DNA of 64,000 nt from Paenibacillus sp. (GCA_031180825.1 JAPSLM010000001.1:248001-312000), one strand, 5' to 3'. Numbered from the stretch's first letter, positions 36,746-48,682 are shown. Made by a program: numbers and translations. Notes: generated by a model from the letters alone, not told the origin.

Positions 36746-37909
36746 ATGGAACAGCTTGAGCGCTTAATCAATCCGGACGTCAAGGAGATTCAAATCTCCG
36801 GTATCCGGAAAATTTCCAATTTGGTTGCAAACTATAAAGATGCCCTCACGCTGACGATTGGCCAGCCGGATTTTCCGACGCCGGAACACATTATGCGTGC
36901 GGCCGAGCGGGCGATCGAAGAGCAGCGAACGACCTATACGCCGAATGCGGGTCTTCCCGAGCTCCGGCAGGCCGCAGCGGCGTTCATCGATCGCAAATAC
37001 GGGCTCAGCTATTCCGGGCTGGAGGAAGTGCTTGTTACCGTAGGCGCGAGCCAAGCGCTGGACATTACCCTTCGCACGATTCTGGAGCCGGGAAGCGAAG
37101 TGATCCTTCCGGGCCCGATCTACCCGGGCTATGAGCCGCTCATTCGTCTGTCCGGCGGCGTGCCGGTTTATGCGGATACCCGCGGCACCGGGTTCAAGCT
37201 GACGGCGGACGTGCTGGAGCCGTATTTAACCGATAAGACGCGGTGCGTCGTACTAGCTTATCCTTCCAACCCGACCGGCCGGGTGATGAGCACGGAGGAG
37301 CTTGCCGATATCGCCCGGCTTCTCGAATCGCGCAAATTGTTCGTCATTTCCGACGAAATTTACAGCGAGCTGATCTACGACGGGCCACATCGTTCCATTG
37401 CCGCGCTGCCGGGGATGCGTGAACGTACCATCGTCATTAACGGCTTGTCGAAATCGCACTCGATGACGGGCTGGCGCATCGGCTTTACTTTTGCTCCGGC
37501 GTATTTGACGCAGCATATGGTTAAGGTAAACCAATACAACGTCACCTGCGCAAGCTCCATCAGCCAGTATGCGGCCATCGAAGCGCTGACGGCCGGAATG
37601 GACGATGCGCTGCCGATGAGAGCCGAATACGTGAGACGGCGGGATTTTGTTTATGACCGGCTCGTCGAGATGGGCTTCGAGCTGGCGAAGCCGGAAGGAG
37701 CATTTTATTTATTCCCTTCGATTGAGCGCTTTGGCTTGTCTTCCATGGAGTTTGCCATGAAGCTGCTGGACGAACAGCGGGTAGCCGTTGTGCCGGGGGA
37801 CGCGTTCTCCCCGCTTGGGGAAGGGTATATCCGCCTATCGTACGCTTATTCGATGGACGTGCTGGACAGGTCTATGGAACGGTTAAAGGCATTCGTAAGC
37901 AGGCTTTAA
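36746..37909 (+). CDS. patA: Aminotransferase PatA (N-acetyl-LL-diaminopimelate aminotransferase)
   Basis: This class I/II PLP aminotransferase most likely catalyses the aminotransfer step of the acetylated DAP pathway. The 387 residues show LTIGQPDFPTPEH near 36, YPSNPTGR near 170 and the PLP-lysine motif GLSKSHSMTGWRIGF near 232. The best resemblance is B. subtilis PatA. The neighbouring dapL and dapH code for the enzymes on either side of this step, which supports the assignment. The ATG is 18 bases after rluD, so it may share that transcript. A two-way terminator separates it from dapL. Confidence 0.87.
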   Translation: MEQLERLINPDVKEIQISGIRKISNLVANYKDALTLTIGQPDFPTPEHIMRAAERAIEEQRTTYTPNAGLPELRQAAAAFIDRKYGLSYSGLEEVLVTVGASQALDITLRTILEPGSEVILPGPIYPGYEPLIRLSGGVPVYADTRGTGFKLTADVLEPYLTDKTRCVVLAYPSNPTGRVMSTEELADIARLLESRKLFVISDEIYSELIYDGPHRSIAALPGMRERTIVINGLSKSHSMTGWRIGFTFAPAYLTQHMVKVNQYNVTCASSISQYAAIEALTAGMDDALPMRAEYVRRRDFVYDRLVEMGFELAKPEGAFYLFPSIERFGLSSMEFAMKLLDEQRVAVVPGDAFSPLGEGYIRLSYAYSMDVLDRSMERLKAFVSRL

Positions 37910-37916
37910 GGAAAAA

Positions 37917-37974
37917 TAAAAGCTTCTCCGTCCCGACTCTCTTGTGACAGAGACCGGTGACAGGAAGCTTTTTT
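37917..37974 (+). terminator. Bidirectional terminator between patA and dapL
   Basis: AAAAGCTTC (37918-37926) and GAAGCTTTTTT (37964-37974) form the base of a stem with an inner CTCT/AGAG section. A/T tracts on both sides allow it to serve convergent patA and dapL. Confidence 0.75.
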
Positions 37975-37975
37975 G

Positions 37976-39124
37976 CTATTGTTCGCTTTTCCAAGCCAGG
38001 AAGCGGCTCATCAGGTCGATGGCCAAGTCGATGGCGCGTTCGTCCGGCTCGAGCTTCGCATGATGCAGTCCGTAAGGGGTCCCGACGCCAAGCCAGAACA
38101 TAAACCCGGGAATCGCTTCGAGAAAATAACCGAAATCTTCCCCGGTCATTGCCTCGGTACATTCGATCAATTGAAGCGGTACCGCATGGTCCGTATCTCG
38201 AACCCAGTTCATAAATTGGCCCGTTACATCCGCCTCGTTAAACACCTGCCTGTAGTTGGCGCCGTAGTCGATTTCGGCCTTGCAGGCGAAAGCCGTCTCC
38301 ATCCCGGCGACGAGCGCCTCAATGCGGGATTTGACGAGCGACATCGTTTCGGCCGAAAGGGTCCGGATCGTGCCTTCCAGACGGGCCGTCTCCGCGATAA
38401 TATTTTGCTTCGTGCCGCCGTCGATTTTGCCGATCGTAATGACCGCGGAATCGAGAGGATTCACATTGCGGGAAATGACGGTCTGCAGTTGTCCGACAAG
38501 CTGACAGGCGGCAATCACCATATCGTTCGCATTATGCGGGAAGGCCGCATGCCCGCCTTTGCCCGTCAAGGTAATGAACAGCTCCGACGTATTGGCAAAC
38601 AAGATGCCCGGCTTGGTAGCCACGGTACCTACCGGATATTCCGGCGCGATATGCAAAGCGAATATTTCGTCGGGCATCCAGTCCCGAAGCTCTTCGCATT
38701 CGAGCATCGGCTTGGCGCCTCCCGGCCCTTCTTCCGCGGGCTGAAAAATAAAGGTCAGATTATCGCGGATCGGCCGCTGTGCAAAATGCGTCAGGAGGCC
38801 AAGGCCGATGGACATATGCAGGTCATGCCCGCAGGCGTGCATAAAGCCGGGGTGCTCCGAACGGAAGTCGTATCCGGTATCCTCCGTGATCGGCAGCCCG
38901 TCGATGTCGGCACGGTAACCGAACCGGCGCTTCGGCGCCGTCCCTTTTACATTCACGATAATGCCGGTACGCCAAGTGCGGACTTCGAGGCGTTCCTGCG
39001 GCAAGGAAGCGATGTAATCGAGCAAATAGCGATGGGTCTTAAATTCTTGAAACCCGAGCTCCGGGATTTTATGCAAGTCTCTGCGGATTTGAACAAAGCG
39101 GCTCGGGTTGACGGCTACGGACAT
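37976..39124 (-). CDS. dapL: N-acetyldiaminopimelate deacetylase
   Basis: This M20-family metallohydrolase removes the acetyl group from N-acetyl-LL-diaminopimelate, giving LL-DAP. The 382 residues show the family's metal-binding pattern: [11 protein letters not shown] near 69, HACGHDLHM near 95 and PAEEGPGG near 129, with a dimerisation domain containing [10 protein letters not shown] near 185. Close similarity to B. subtilis YkuR/DapL, and its position directly after dapH, make this more specific than a generic amidohydrolase. The ATG has AAGGAGG 11 bases upstream. A hairpin in the dapH-dapL gap may tune its expression. Confidence 0.93.
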   Translation of the reverse strand: MSVAVNPSRFVQIRRDLHKIPELGFQEFKTHRYLLDYIASLPQERLEVRTWRTGIIVNVKGTAPKRRFGYRADIDGLPITEDTGYDFRSEHPGFMHACGHDLHMSIGLGLLTHFAQRPIRDNLTFIFQPAEEGPGGAKPMLECEELRDWMPDEIFALHIAPEYPVGTVATKPGILFANTSELFITLTGKGGHAAFPHNANDMVIAACQLVGQLQTVISRNVNPLDSAVITIGKIDGGTKQNIIAETARLEGTIRTLSAETMSLVKSRIEALVAGMETAFACKAEIDYGANYRQVFNEADVTGQFMNWVRDTDHAVPLQLIECTEAMTGEDFGYFLEAIPGFMFWLGVGTPYGLHHAKLEPDERAIDLAIDLMSRFLAWKSEQ

Positions 39125-39156
39125 GGCAGCATTGCCTCCTTAAGTTAGGGAATGAA

Positions 39157-39187
39157 GAGAAAGGCCCGGCGTCTGATCGCCGAGCCT
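39157..39187 (-). terminator. Hairpin with T-rich tract between dapH and dapL
   Basis: Read on the minus strand, GGCTCGGCG and CGCCGGGCC form a 9-bp stem with a 6-base loop, followed by TTTCTCTT. It may be a partial terminator that lowers dapL relative to dapH. Confidence 0.5.
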
Positions 39188-39200
39188 CGAATGCGCCGAA

Positions 39201-39914
39201 TTACAGGTTGCGCAGATCTTTCAAAATTTCCGTTTTCGACTTCGTTTTGTCGTCCACTTTTTTGATGACGCGGGCAGGGGTACCGGCAACGACGCTGAAT
39301 TCCGGCACGTCTTCCACGACAACCGCGCCTGCAGCGACGACAGAGCCTTGTCCGACACGTACGCCTTCAAGAATAACGGCGTTAGCTCCGACGAGCACGT
39401 CGTCTTCGATCACGACCGGTTGGGCGGAAGGCGGCTCGATCACGCCCGCGAGGACGGCGCCCGCTCCGATGTGGCACATTTTGCCGACTTTCACGCGGCC
39501 GCCGAGAATGGCGTTCATATCGATCATCGTGCCCTCGCCGATGGTTACGCCGATGTTGATCACGGCCCCCATCATGATGATCGCGTTGTCGCCGATGCCG
39601 ACCATGTCGCGGATAATCGCGCCCGGCTCGATGCGGGCGTTGATATTTTTGAGGTCCAGCAGCGGTACTGCGGAATTGCGGCGGTCATTCTCGACGACAT
39701 AGTCTTCGATTTTGCCGGCTTCCGCGTCCAGCACGCTTTTGACTTCCGCCCAATCGCCGAACAGCACGCCGCTTTTGCCGGAGATGAACGCTTGAATATT
39801 GTCTCCGAAGGAGATGGATTCCAGGTCGCCTTTTACGTATACTTTAACCGGAGTCTTCTTCTTGCTTGTTTTAATGAGGTTAATAACATCTTCCGTATTC
39901 ATTTCGATCGACAT
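39201..39914 (-). CDS. dapH: Tetrahydrodipicolinate N-acetyltransferase DapH
   Basis: DapH acetylates tetrahydrodipicolinate, the entry to the acetylated DAP branch used by Bacillus and relatives. The 237 residues match B. subtilis DapH (236) throughout: [13 protein letters not shown] near 20, [20 protein letters not shown] near 70 and then left-handed beta-helix hexapeptide repeats around [13 protein letters not shown] and [14 protein letters not shown]. The end is [11 protein letters not shown]. The first ATG (39914) is used; the second (39902) is possible. A sigma-A-type promoter lies at 39999-40027, divergent from the pyr promoter. Confidence 0.96.
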   Translation of the reverse strand: MSIEMNTEDVINLIKTSKKKTPVKVYVKGDLESISFGDNIQAFISGKSGVLFGDWAEVKSVLDAEAGKIEDYVVENDRRNSAVPLLDLKNINARIEPGAIIRDMVGIGDNAIIMMGAVINIGVTIGEGTMIDMNAILGGRVKVGKMCHIGAGAVLAGVIEPPSAQPVVIEDDVLVGANAVILEGVRVGQGSVVAAGAVVVEDVPEFSVVAGTPARVIKKVDDKTKSKTEILKDLRNL

Positions 39915-39998
39915 AAACGGGATTCCAGCTCCTTATGTAGTGATACCGTGAACGAAAACGGGCATGATCCGTTGTCCCGAAGATCACGAACTACATCT

Positions 39999-40027
39999 TT
40001 TATAGCATAAAACGCATGCCCTAGCAA
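39999..40027 (-). promoter_or_regulatory. Candidate sigma-A promoter of dapH
   Basis: On the minus strand TTGCTA (40027-40022) and TATAAA (40004-39999) are separated by 17 bases. The leader to dapH would be about 80 bases. It is back to back with the pyrR promoter. Confidence 0.65.
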
Positions 40028-40063
40028 TCCTTGACCCCTCGAACAGGTGCGATTCGGGATGTA

Positions 40064-40092
40064 TTGACATTGGGTGTCGAACATGGGATAAT
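40064..40092 (+). promoter_or_regulatory. Sigma-A promoter of the pyr operon
   Basis: A perfect TTGACA (40064-40069) is followed after 17 bases by GATAAT (40087-40092). Transcription would start near 40099, leaving room for the attenuator leader. Confidence 0.85.
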
Positions 40093-40098
40093 GCTTGT

Positions 40099-40270
40099 AA
40101 CTGAATAGCACCTTTAAAATCAGTCCCGTGAGGCTGGCAAGGTGAACGACGAATCGAACGGTCCAAATGGATGCGCCCGACGGCATAGATGCCAATGAGG
40201 TGGGTCCATTCCGGTGTGACCAGTTCTATTCTTCTGTGCGCAAACCTTGCCGATGCGGCAAGGTTTTTTT
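40099..40270 (+). promoter_or_regulatory. PyrR-dependent attenuator leader
   Basis: The anti-antiterminator contains the PyrR-binding loop AGTCCCGTGAGGCT (40122-40135), matching the consensus ARUCCNGNGAGGYU. Downstream, AACCTTGCC (40243-40251) and GGCAAGG (40257-40263) form the terminator, ending in seven T at 40270. GGCAAGG also occurs at 40136-40142, so it can join an alternative antiterminator pairing. UMP- or UTP-bound PyrR would promote termination. Confidence 0.93.
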
Positions 40271-40312
40271 ATGGTCAAAATCGCGAAAGCTCTGGTGAAG
40301 GAGGTTGCCTGA

Positions 40313-41802
<1,490 letters not shown>

Positions 41803-41845
41803 ACCGAATCCTAACCTACTAAGATGAAACGAAGCGGAGGTTCCC

Positions 41846-43129
41846 ATGGGAATTTGGATACTGAATGCCAGCCTCGCGGCTGGGGGCAATGAATTAACGA
41901 AAAAGCACGTGTTCGCGAATGGCGAGCGAATCGAGCAACTCGTCGATGCAGGGGGAGCTTTGCCGGATACGGCCGGACATACGGTCATCGACGCCCAAGG
42001 AAAGCTGCTGGCACCCGGACTCATCGACATGCACGTGCATTTGCGCGAACCAGGCTTCGAATATAAGGAAGATATCGCGTCGGGTACCCGTTCCGCGGCG
42101 CGCGGCGGCTTCACCACGATTGCCTGCATGCCGAACACGCGGCCGGTCATCGATACGGTGGAGACGGTGCAGTACGTGCTGAACAAAGCCCAAACTGAAG
42201 GCATCGTACGCGTCCTGCCTTACGGCTGCATCACGAAAAACGAGCTCGGCCGCGAGCTCACGGACTTCGATGCCTTGAAGGAAGCCGGGGTCATCGGCTA
42301 CACGGACGACGGCGTCGGCGTGCAAAGCGCGCAAATGATGAAGGATGCGATGGCCAAAGCGGCCTCGATCGGCATGCCGATTATTGCGCACTGCGAGGAC
42401 AACACGCTGGTCGAAGGCGCTGCCGTAAGCGAAGGAGCGTTCGCCCGCAAGCACGGGCTCAAAGGGATTCCGAACGAATCCGAAGCGATTCATGTCGGCC
42501 GCGACATTCTGCTCGCCGAAGCGACAGGAGTGCACTACCATGTGTGCCACGTCAGCACGGAGCAGTCGGTCCGCCTGATCCGTCAAGCGAAGCAGATCGG
42601 CATTAAAGTGACCGCCGAAGTGTGCCCGCATCACCTGCTGTTGTCCGACGAGGACATCCCGGGGATGGATGCGAACTGGAAAATGAACCCGCCGCTGCGT
42701 ACACCGCGCGACGTGCAGGCTTGCATCGAGGGCCTTGTCGACGGCACGATCGACATCGTCGTCACCGACCATGCTCCGCACAGCGAGGAAGAGAAAGCGC
42801 GCGGCATGCAGCTGGCTCCATTCGGCATCGTCGGCTTCGAGACGGCCTTCCCGCTCTTGTATACGAAGTTCGTCGCTACCGGCCAATGGACGCTGGGGTT
42901 TCTGCTCGATAAAATGACCAAGCTGCCGGCGCAAGTGTTCGGACTTCCTTGGGGGACGATCGAGGTGGGCAAGGCAGCCGACCTGACGCTGATCGACCTT
43001 GAAACGGAGAAGAAGGTCGACCCGGCGGAATTCCTCTCCAAGGGACGCAACACGCCGTTCACCGGCTGGAGCCTGAAAGGCTGGCCCACCTTGACCATCG
43101 TCGGCGGAAACGTCGTCTGGTCCGAGTAG
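41846..43129 (+). CDS. pyrC: Dihydroorotase
   Basis: PyrC cyclises carbamoyl-aspartate to dihydroorotate. The 427 residues are the long class I form. The zinc-binding DMHVHLREPG lies near residue 60, the GGFTTIACMPNT segment near 90, a zinc-ligand His in HVCHVSTEQSV near 232 and VTDHAPHS near 305. The ATG has GCGGAGGT upstream. A 335-base gap with repeat-like hairpins separates it from carA. Confidence 0.97.
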   Translation: MGIWILNASLAAGGNELTKKHVFANGERIEQLVDAGGALPDTAGHTVIDAQGKLLAPGLIDMHVHLREPGFEYKEDIASGTRSAARGGFTTIACMPNTRPVIDTVETVQYVLNKAQTEGIVRVLPYGCITKNELGRELTDFDALKEAGVIGYTDDGVGVQSAQMMKDAMAKAASIGMPIIAHCEDNTLVEGAAVSEGAFARKHGLKGIPNESEAIHVGRDILLAEATGVHYHVCHVSTEQSVRLIRQAKQIGIKVTAEVCPHHLLLSDEDIPGMDANWKMNPPLRTPRDVQACIEGLVDGTIDIVVTDHAPHSEEEKARGMQLAPFGIVGFETAFPLLYTKFVATGQWTLGFLLDKMTKLPAQVFGLPWGTIEVGKAADLTLIDLETEKKVDPAEFLSKGRNTPFTGWSLKGWPTLTIVGGNVVWSE

Positions 43130-43172
43130 GAAACCGCGAGTAGACCTCTGCTGAGAGGGGAACCTACAGTTA

Positions 43173-43206
43173 GGGAAAATAAAGGAACCCGAGTTCCTTA
43201 TTTATA
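43173..43206 (+). terminator. Possible terminator in the pyrC-carA gap
   Basis: An A/T-rich stem, AATAAAGGAAC with GTTCCTTATTT around a CCGA loop, occurs 44 bases after pyrC. T content after the stem is modest. If active it would reduce transcription into carA. Confidence 0.4.
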
Positions 43207-43370
43207 GAAGTTGAAAGAACGGCTTGATTGGGTCGCGCACCGCTGCCCACAGCATCGTAAAGCGTGTTCGGTCGGCCGCGGGGGCGTCAGCCTCCGCGCC
43301 GTCCGGACAAACGCGATCCCCCGTCGCAGCCCCTCTAAAGCTGCAGACCCCCTTGTGCGACAACTTGAGG

Positions 43371-43430
43371 GGTCCAGGGGCTTCGCCCCTGGGGTCCCCC
43401 CTTTGGAAAGGGGGATTTAGGGGGATTTAG
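43371..43430 (+). repeat. Hairpin pair and tandem GGGGGATTTA repeat
   Basis: CCAGGGGC-TTC-GCCCCTGG (43374-43392) is followed at once by CCCCCTTT-GG-AAAGGGGG (43397-43414) and two tandem copies of GGGGGATTTA (43410-43429). The block looks like a dispersed intergenic repeat. The remaining bases of the 335-base pyrC-carA gap show no gene and no PyrR loop. Confidence 0.6.
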
Positions 43431-43464
43431 CCTCACCACACACAGTACAAGGAGATGACAGCAG

Positions 43465-44640
43465 ATGCAGGCAAGATTGTTGTTGGAAGACGGTACGCTG
43501 TTTACCGGCAAAGCATTCGGAAGCACCGGCGACTCGGTTGGCGAAGTCGTGTTCAATACAGGCATTACAGGATATCAAGAGGTACTGTCCGATCCGTCCT
43601 ACTGCGGCCAAATCGTGACCATGACGTACCCGCTGATCGGAAACTACGGCATCGCGCGCGACGATTTCGAATCGATCCGCCCGTTCATTCACGGGTTTGT
43701 CGTTCGCGAGCACGAAATGGTGCCCAGCAACTGGAGAGCCGAATACTCGCTGGACAGCTTGCTTAAAGAGTACGGCATTATCGGCATCAGCGGCATCGAT
43801 ACCCGGATGCTGACCCGCCGCATCCGTCACCATGGCGTCATGAAGGGCATCCTGACTACCTCCGAGAAGCGTGTGGAAGAGCTGCTGGAGCAGATGAAAG
43901 CATCGCCGCTTATGACCGATCAAGTATCCCGCGTATCCACGAAGAGCGTGTTCAGCGCTCCGGGAACGAAAGAGCGCATCGTTCTCGTCGATTTCGGCTC
44001 CAAGAGCGGCATTTTGCGCGACTTGACCAAGCGCGGCTGCGACGTCGTCGTCGTGCCGCAGGACACGACCGCGGACCAAATCCGCCGGATGGCGCCGGAC
44101 GGCATTCTGCTGTCCAATGGTCCTGGGGACCCGAAAGACGTACCGCACGCGGTGAAAATGATCGCCGAGCTGCTCGGCGAATTCCCGATCTTCGGCATCT
44201 GCCTTGGCCACCAGCTGTTCGCGCTGGCAAGCGGCGCCGATACGGAAAAGCTGAAATTCGGCCACCGCGGCGGCAACCACCCGGTAAAAGATCTTGCTAC
44301 GGGCCGCTGCTACATCACATCGCAAAACCATGGCTACACCGTAAAAGAAGATTCGATCGCCGGCACGGATTTGGAAGTGACTCATATCAACAACAACGAC
44401 AAGACGATCGAAGGGCTGCGTCACAAAAAATATCCGGCTTTCTCCGTTCAGTATCACCCGGAGGCAGCGCCGGGACCGTTCGATTCGAGCTACTTGTTCG
44501 ATGACTTCCTGCAGTTGATCCGCGACCATAAGCAAAACAACCCGCAGCTTCCGCGCCAGGCGCAGATCGCAGCAGCATATAAAGCGGGCAGCACGGCCGT
44601 ATCCGCATCGAAAGGGGAGCTCCACTATGCCGAAAAATAA
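43465..44640 (+). CDS. carA: Carbamoyl phosphate synthase small subunit (glutamine amidotransferase)
   Basis: CarA hydrolyses glutamine and channels ammonia to CarB. The 391 residues comprise the CPSase small-chain N-terminal domain ([13 protein letters not shown] at the start) and a class I glutaminase domain. SNGPGDP is near 215, the nucleophile Cys lies in [11 protein letters not shown] near 246 and the catalytic HPE in [12 protein letters not shown] near 331. The ATG follows AAGGAGATG. It overlaps carB by 14 bases. Within the pyr operon it is the pyrimidine-type enzyme (PyrAA). Confidence 0.97.
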   Translation: MQARLLLEDGTLFTGKAFGSTGDSVGEVVFNTGITGYQEVLSDPSYCGQIVTMTYPLIGNYGIARDDFESIRPFIHGFVVREHEMVPSNWRAEYSLDSLLKEYGIIGISGIDTRMLTRRIRHHGVMKGILTTSEKRVEELLEQMKASPLMTDQVSRVSTKSVFSAPGTKERIVLVDFGSKSGILRDLTKRGCDVVVVPQDTTADQIRRMAPDGILLSNGPGDPKDVPHAVKMIAELLGEFPIFGICLGHQLFALASGADTEKLKFGHRGGNHPVKDLATGRCYITSQNHGYTVKEDSIAGTDLEVTHINNNDKTIEGLRHKKYPAFSVQYHPEAAPGPFDSSYLFDDFLQLIRDHKQNNPQLPRQAQIAAAYKAGSTAVSASKGELHYAEK

Positions 44641-47600
44641 TAACCTCAAAAAAATTCTCGTGATCGGCTCCGGTCCGATCGTCATCGGACAAGCGGCGGA
44701 ATTCGATTATGCCGGTACGCAAGCTTGCCAGGCTTTGAAGGAAGAAGGCTTCGAGGTCGTTCTGATCAACAGCAATCCGGCGACGATCATGACCGACACG
44801 AACATGGCCGACAAAGTATATATCGAGCCGATTACGCTCGACTTCGTGACCCAAATTATCCGCCAAGAGCGTCCGGACGGCTTGCTGCCGACCCTCGGGG
44901 GGCAGACCGGCCTCAACATGGCGGTTGAACTGGCGCGCGCCGGCGTGCTGGAGCGCGAGAACGTGAAGCTGCTCGGCACCCAGCTGACGGCGATCGAGAA
45001 AGCGGAAGACCGCGATTTGTTCCGCGATCTGATGCGCGAGCTGGAGCAGCCGGTGCCGGAGAGCACAATCGTCACGATGGTGCAGGAAGCGCTCGATTTT
45101 GCGAATGAAATCGGCTACCCGATCATCGTCCGCCCGGCGTACACGCTCGGCGGTACGGGCGGCGGCATTTGCGCCACCGAGGAAGAACTGCTGGAAACCG
45201 TTTCCTCCGGCATTCGTTACAGCCCGATCGGCCAATGTCTGATCGAGAAAAGCATCGCCGGCATGAAGGAAGTCGAGTACGAGGTGATGCGCGATGCGAA
45301 CGATAACTGTATCGTCGTATGTAACATGGAAAACTTCGATCCGGTCGGCGTTCATACGGGCGACAGCATCGTTGTGGCGCCGAGCCAGACGCTGTCCGAT
45401 CGGGAATACCAAATGCTGCGTTCCGCATCGCTCAAAATCATCCGCGCCTTGAACATCGAAGGCGGATGCAACGTGCAGTTTGCGCTGGACCCGCACAGCT
45501 ATCAATATTACGTCATCGAAGTGAATCCGCGGGTTAGCCGCTCGTCGGCGCTCGCTTCCAAGGCGACCGGCTACCCGATTGCCAAAATGGCGGCCAAAAT
45601 CGCGATCGGCTATACGCTGGAAGAAATCGTCAACCCGGTAACGGGCCAAACGTATGCTTGCTTCGAGCCTACGCTGGACTATATCGTTTCCAAAATTCCG
45701 CGCTGGCCGTTCGATAAATTTACCGCGGCAAACCGCAAGCTTGGCACGCAGATGAAAGCGACGGGCGAGGTGATGGCTATCGGCCGCACGTTCGAGGAGT
45801 CGATTCATAAAGCGGTCCGCTCCCTTGAAATCGGCGTGCACCGCCTGCATTTGAAAGATGCGGAGATATTGGACCAAGAGACGCTTGAGCAGCGGCTCGT
45901 AAAGCCGGATGACGAGCGCATCTTCCTGATCGCCGAAGCGCTCCGCCGCGGCTACAGCGTACAGCAATTGCAGGATTTGACCAAGGTGGACTGGTGGTTC
46001 CTGCACAAGCTGGAAGGCTTGATTGCCTTTGAAGCCGAGCTGCTTGCGCCGGAGCTGAGCGAGGACCTGCTCCGCGAAGCGAAGCGCAAAGGCTTCACCG
46101 ACCGCGCCATTGCCGAGCTGCGCCGTCAGGCCGACAAAGGGCTGAGCTTGACGCAGGAAGCCGACGTTCGCGCATACCGGATCGGCCTGGGGCTGAAGCC
46201 GGTCTACAAAATGGTCGATACCTGCGCCGCGGAATTCGAAGCCACGACGCCTTACTACTACTCGACCTACGAGATGGAAGACGAAGTCAAGGAAACGACG
46301 AAGCAGAAAGTCGTCGTGCTCGGCTCCGGTCCGATCCGGATCGGTCAAGGGATCGAGTTCGACTATTCGACCGTGCATGCGGTGTGGGCTATCCAAAAGG
46401 CCGGCTACGAAGCTGTCATTATTAACAACAACCCGGAGACGGTGTCTACGGACTTCAATACATCGGACCGGCTGTACTTCGAGCCGCTGTTCTTCGAGGA
46501 CGTCATGAACGTCATCGAGCGCGAGCAGCCGATCGGCGTCATCGTCCAATTCGGCGGGCAAACGGCAATCAACCTCGCGGCACCGCTCGCCAAAGCGGGC
46601 GTGCGGATCCTCGGCACGGATTTGGAAAACATCGATGCGGCCGAGGACCGCAAAAAATTCGAAGCGCTGCTGCGTCAGCTGGACATCGCACAGCCGCCGG
46701 GCGGCACGGTCACCTCGGTGGACGAGGCTGTCGGCATGGCTTCCCGCTTCGGCTATCCGGTGCTTGTTCGCCCGTCGTATGTCCTTGGCGGCCGCGCGAT
46801 GGAAATCGTCTACTCCGACGAAGAATTGCTCAGCTACATGGAATATGCGGTCAAAATCAACCCGGAGCATCCGGTTCTGATCGACCGTTACATGCTTGGT
46901 AAAGAAGTTGAAGTCGATGCGATCTGCGATAAAGAAACGGTATTGATCCCGGGCATCATGGAGCACGTGGAGCGGGCCGGCGTTCATTCCGGCGACTCTA
47001 TCGCGGTCTACCCGCCGCAGACGGTATCCGCCGAGCTGAAACAAAAAATTATCGATATCACGACCAAAATCGCCAGAGGGCTGCAGGTCGTCGGTCTCGT
47101 CAACATTCAGTTCGTCATCTATCAAGACGAAGTGTACGTGATCGAAGTGAATCCGCGCTCCTCGCGGACGGTTCCTTTCCTCAGCAAAGTGACGAAAATT
47201 CCGATGGCCAATGTCGCAACCCGTGTCATTATGGGCGAAAAGCTCGCCGAGATGGGCTACCAAACCGGGTTATGGCCGGAAGACGAGTTCGTATCGGTCA
47301 AAGTGCCGGTCTTCTCCTTCGCGAAGCTGCGCCGTGTCGACACGACGCTCGGACCGGAGATGAAATCGACGGGCGAAGTGATGGGCCGCGACAAAACGTT
47401 TGCCAAAGCGCTGTATAAAGGGCTGATCGGCTCCGGCATGAAAATTCCGCCGACAGGCGCGATCATCGCTACGATTGCCGATAAAGACAAAGCCGAAGCG
47501 ATTGATATTTTCCGCGGTTTCGAAAGACTGGGCTACCGCATTGTCGCTACGGGCGGAACGGCACAGGCTTTGGAGGACGCGGGTCTCCAAGTGAACCGCG

Positions 47601-47842
47601 TCAACAAGCTGAGCGAAGGCTCGCCGAACATTCTCGACCTGATCCGCAACGGCGAGGCGCATTTCGTCGTCAACACGCTGACGAAAGGCAAGACGCCGGA
47701 GCGCGACGGTTTCCGGATTCGCCGCGAGGCGGTGGAGAACGGCGTCGTCTGCATGACTTCGCTGGATACGGTAAGCGCGCTGCTGCACGTGTTGGAGTCC
47801 ATTTACTTCCAATCTACGGCTATGCCTGCGAATCACGCATAA
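44627..47842 (+). CDS. carB: Carbamoyl phosphate synthase large subunit
   Basis: CarB makes carbamoyl phosphate from bicarbonate, ammonia and two ATP. The 1071 residues show the internal duplication of two ATP-grasp halves. [18 protein letters not shown] near 12 matches [17 protein letters not shown] near 565, and a C-terminal allosteric MGS-like domain is present ([15 protein letters not shown] near 980). The start lies inside carA, showing translational coupling. The antisense strand also stays open for 958 codons, a by-product of codon bias. Confidence 0.98.
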   Translation: MPKNNNLKKILVIGSGPIVIGQAAEFDYAGTQACQALKEEGFEVVLINSNPATIMTDTNMADKVYIEPITLDFVTQIIRQERPDGLLPTLGGQTGLNMAVELARAGVLERENVKLLGTQLTAIEKAEDRDLFRDLMRELEQPVPESTIVTMVQEALDFANEIGYPIIVRPAYTLGGTGGGICATEEELLETVSSGIRYSPIGQCLIEKSIAGMKEVEYEVMRDANDNCIVVCNMENFDPVGVHTGDSIVVAPSQTLSDREYQMLRSASLKIIRALNIEGGCNVQFALDPHSYQYYVIEVNPRVSRSSALASKATGYPIAKMAAKIAIGYTLEEIVNPVTGQTYACFEPTLDYIVSKIPRWPFDKFTAANRKLGTQMKATGEVMAIGRTFEESIHKAVRSLEIGVHRLHLKDAEILDQETLEQRLVKPDDERIFLIAEALRRGYSVQQLQDLTKVDWWFLHKLEGLIAFEAELLAPELSEDLLREAKRKGFTDRAIAELRRQADKGLSLTQEADVRAYRIGLGLKPVYKMVDTCAAEFEATTPYYYSTYEMEDEVKETTKQKVVVLGSGPIRIGQGIEFDYSTVHAVWAIQKAGYEAVIINNNPETVSTDFNTSDRLYFEPLFFEDVMNVIEREQPIGVIVQFGGQTAINLAAPLAKAGVRILGTDLENIDAAEDRKKFEALLRQLDIAQPPGGTVTSVDEAVGMASRFGYPVLVRPSYVLGGRAMEIVYSDEELLSYMEYAVKINPEHPVLIDRYMLGKEVEVDAICDKETVLIPGIMEHVERAGVHSGDSIAVYPPQTVSAELKQKIIDITTKIARGLQVVGLVNIQFVIYQDEVYVIEVNPRSSRTVPFLSKVTKIPMANVATRVIMGEKLAEMGYQTGLWPEDEFVSVKVPVFSFAKLRRVDTTLGPEMKSTGEVMGRDKTFAKALYKGLIGSGMKIPPTGAIIATIADKDKAEAIDIFRGFERLGYRIVATGGTAQALEDAGLQVNRVNKLSEGSPNILDLIRNGEAHFVVNTLTKGKTPERDGFRIRREAVENGVVCMTSLDTVSALLHVLESIYFQSTAMPANHA

Positions 47843-47852
47843 CAACAATTGC

Positions 47853-47894
47853 ATTAGCACAGCGTTCCGCTCCTTGCGGAAATGCTGTGCTAAT
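47853..47894 (+). repeat. Long perfect hairpin between carB and pyrF
   Basis: ATTAGCACAGC (47853-47863) pairs with GCTGTGCTAAT (47884-47894), and TTCCGC pairs with GCGGAA inside. It has a strong stem but no T-run. It may be an mRNA processing or stability element in the operon. Confidence 0.6.
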
Positions 47895-47959
47895 CCCTTG
47901 ATTAGGCCCTTCTGCGGGCCGTCACTTCACCCGACGTTAAAGAAAAGGGGCGGTAACTT

Positions 47960-48682
47960 GTGTCGATCAACTTAGCGACGGCGAAGCGTATCATGGTGGC
48001 GCTCGATTATGCGGAGGCGAAGCAGGCGGAGTCGCTCGTCCGTTCGCTGGAAGGCATCCCGTGTTATTTAAAAGTGGGAATGCAGCTGTTTTACAGCGCC
48101 GGTCCGGCGTTCGTGCAGATGCTGAAAGAAAAGGGCTATAACGTCTTTCTCGATCTCAAGATGCATGATATTCCGAACACCGTCAAAGGCGGCGCGGAAA
48201 GCATCACGAAGCTTGGCGTAGATATGTTTAACGTACATGCGGCCGGCGGGAAGCAGATGATGGAGGCGGCGATGGAGGGCGTGGACAAAGCGCTCCAAGC
48301 CGCATCCGCTCCTAAGCCGATCGTCATCGGCGTTACGCAGCTTACCAGCACAAGCCAGGCCGTCATGAACGAAGAAATCGGCATTGAGGGTTCGATGGAG
48401 GATGCGGTGATCCGGTATGCCCGGTTGGCGCAAGCCGCCGGTCTTCACGGCGTGGTCGCCTCTCCGCTGGAAGTCGTCCGGATCAAAGAGATGTGCGGCA
48501 GCGGCTTTGTGACGGTGACGCCGGGCATCCGCCCGTCCGGAGCGGATATCGGCGATCAATCCCGCGTCATGACGCCGGAGCAAGCGTTCGCCCAAGGGAC
48601 GGACTATATCGTCATTGGCCGTCCTATTACGGCGGCACCGGACCCGAGAGCGGCGCTGGAAGCGATTATCGCCTCGGTTTAG
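47960..48682 (+). CDS. pyrF: Orotidine 5'-phosphate decarboxylase
   Basis: PyrF decarboxylates OMP to UMP, the last step of the pathway. The 240 residues include the catalytic DLKMHDIPNTV near 60, VTVTPGIRPSG near 182 and the phosphate-binding YIVIGRPIT near 214, with an IMVALDYAE start of the barrel. The GTG start follows a GGGGCGG site. The product matches B. subtilis PyrF in length (239). Confidence 0.97.
   Translation: MSINLATAKRIMVALDYAEAKQAESLVRSLEGIPCYLKVGMQLFYSAGPAFVQMLKEKGYNVFLDLKMHDIPNTVKGGAESITKLGVDMFNVHAAGGKQMMEAAMEGVDKALQAASAPKPIVIGVTQLTSTSQAVMNEEIGIEGSMEDAVIRYARLAQAAGLHGVVASPLEVVRIKEMCGSGFVTVTPGIRPSGADIGDQSRVMTPEQAFAQGTDYIVIGRPITAAPDPRAALEAIIASV

Noticed and set aside
37973..39148. 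391-codon plus-strand frame opposite dapL
   Set aside because: dapL on the minus strand has full M20 motifs and a ribosome binding site; the opposite frame has neither.
43211..43430. Short frames of 68 to 69 codons in the pyrC-carA gap
   Set aside because: Low-complexity, repeat-derived translation without start signals.
43130..43464. A second PyrR attenuator between pyrC and carA
   Set aside because: No match to the PyrR loop consensus and no antiterminator pair could be found, although the gap has hairpins.
44387..47263. 958-codon open frame antisense to carB
   Set aside because: It mirrors carB exactly, has no ribosome binding site or recognisable domain, and is explained by GC-rich codon bias.
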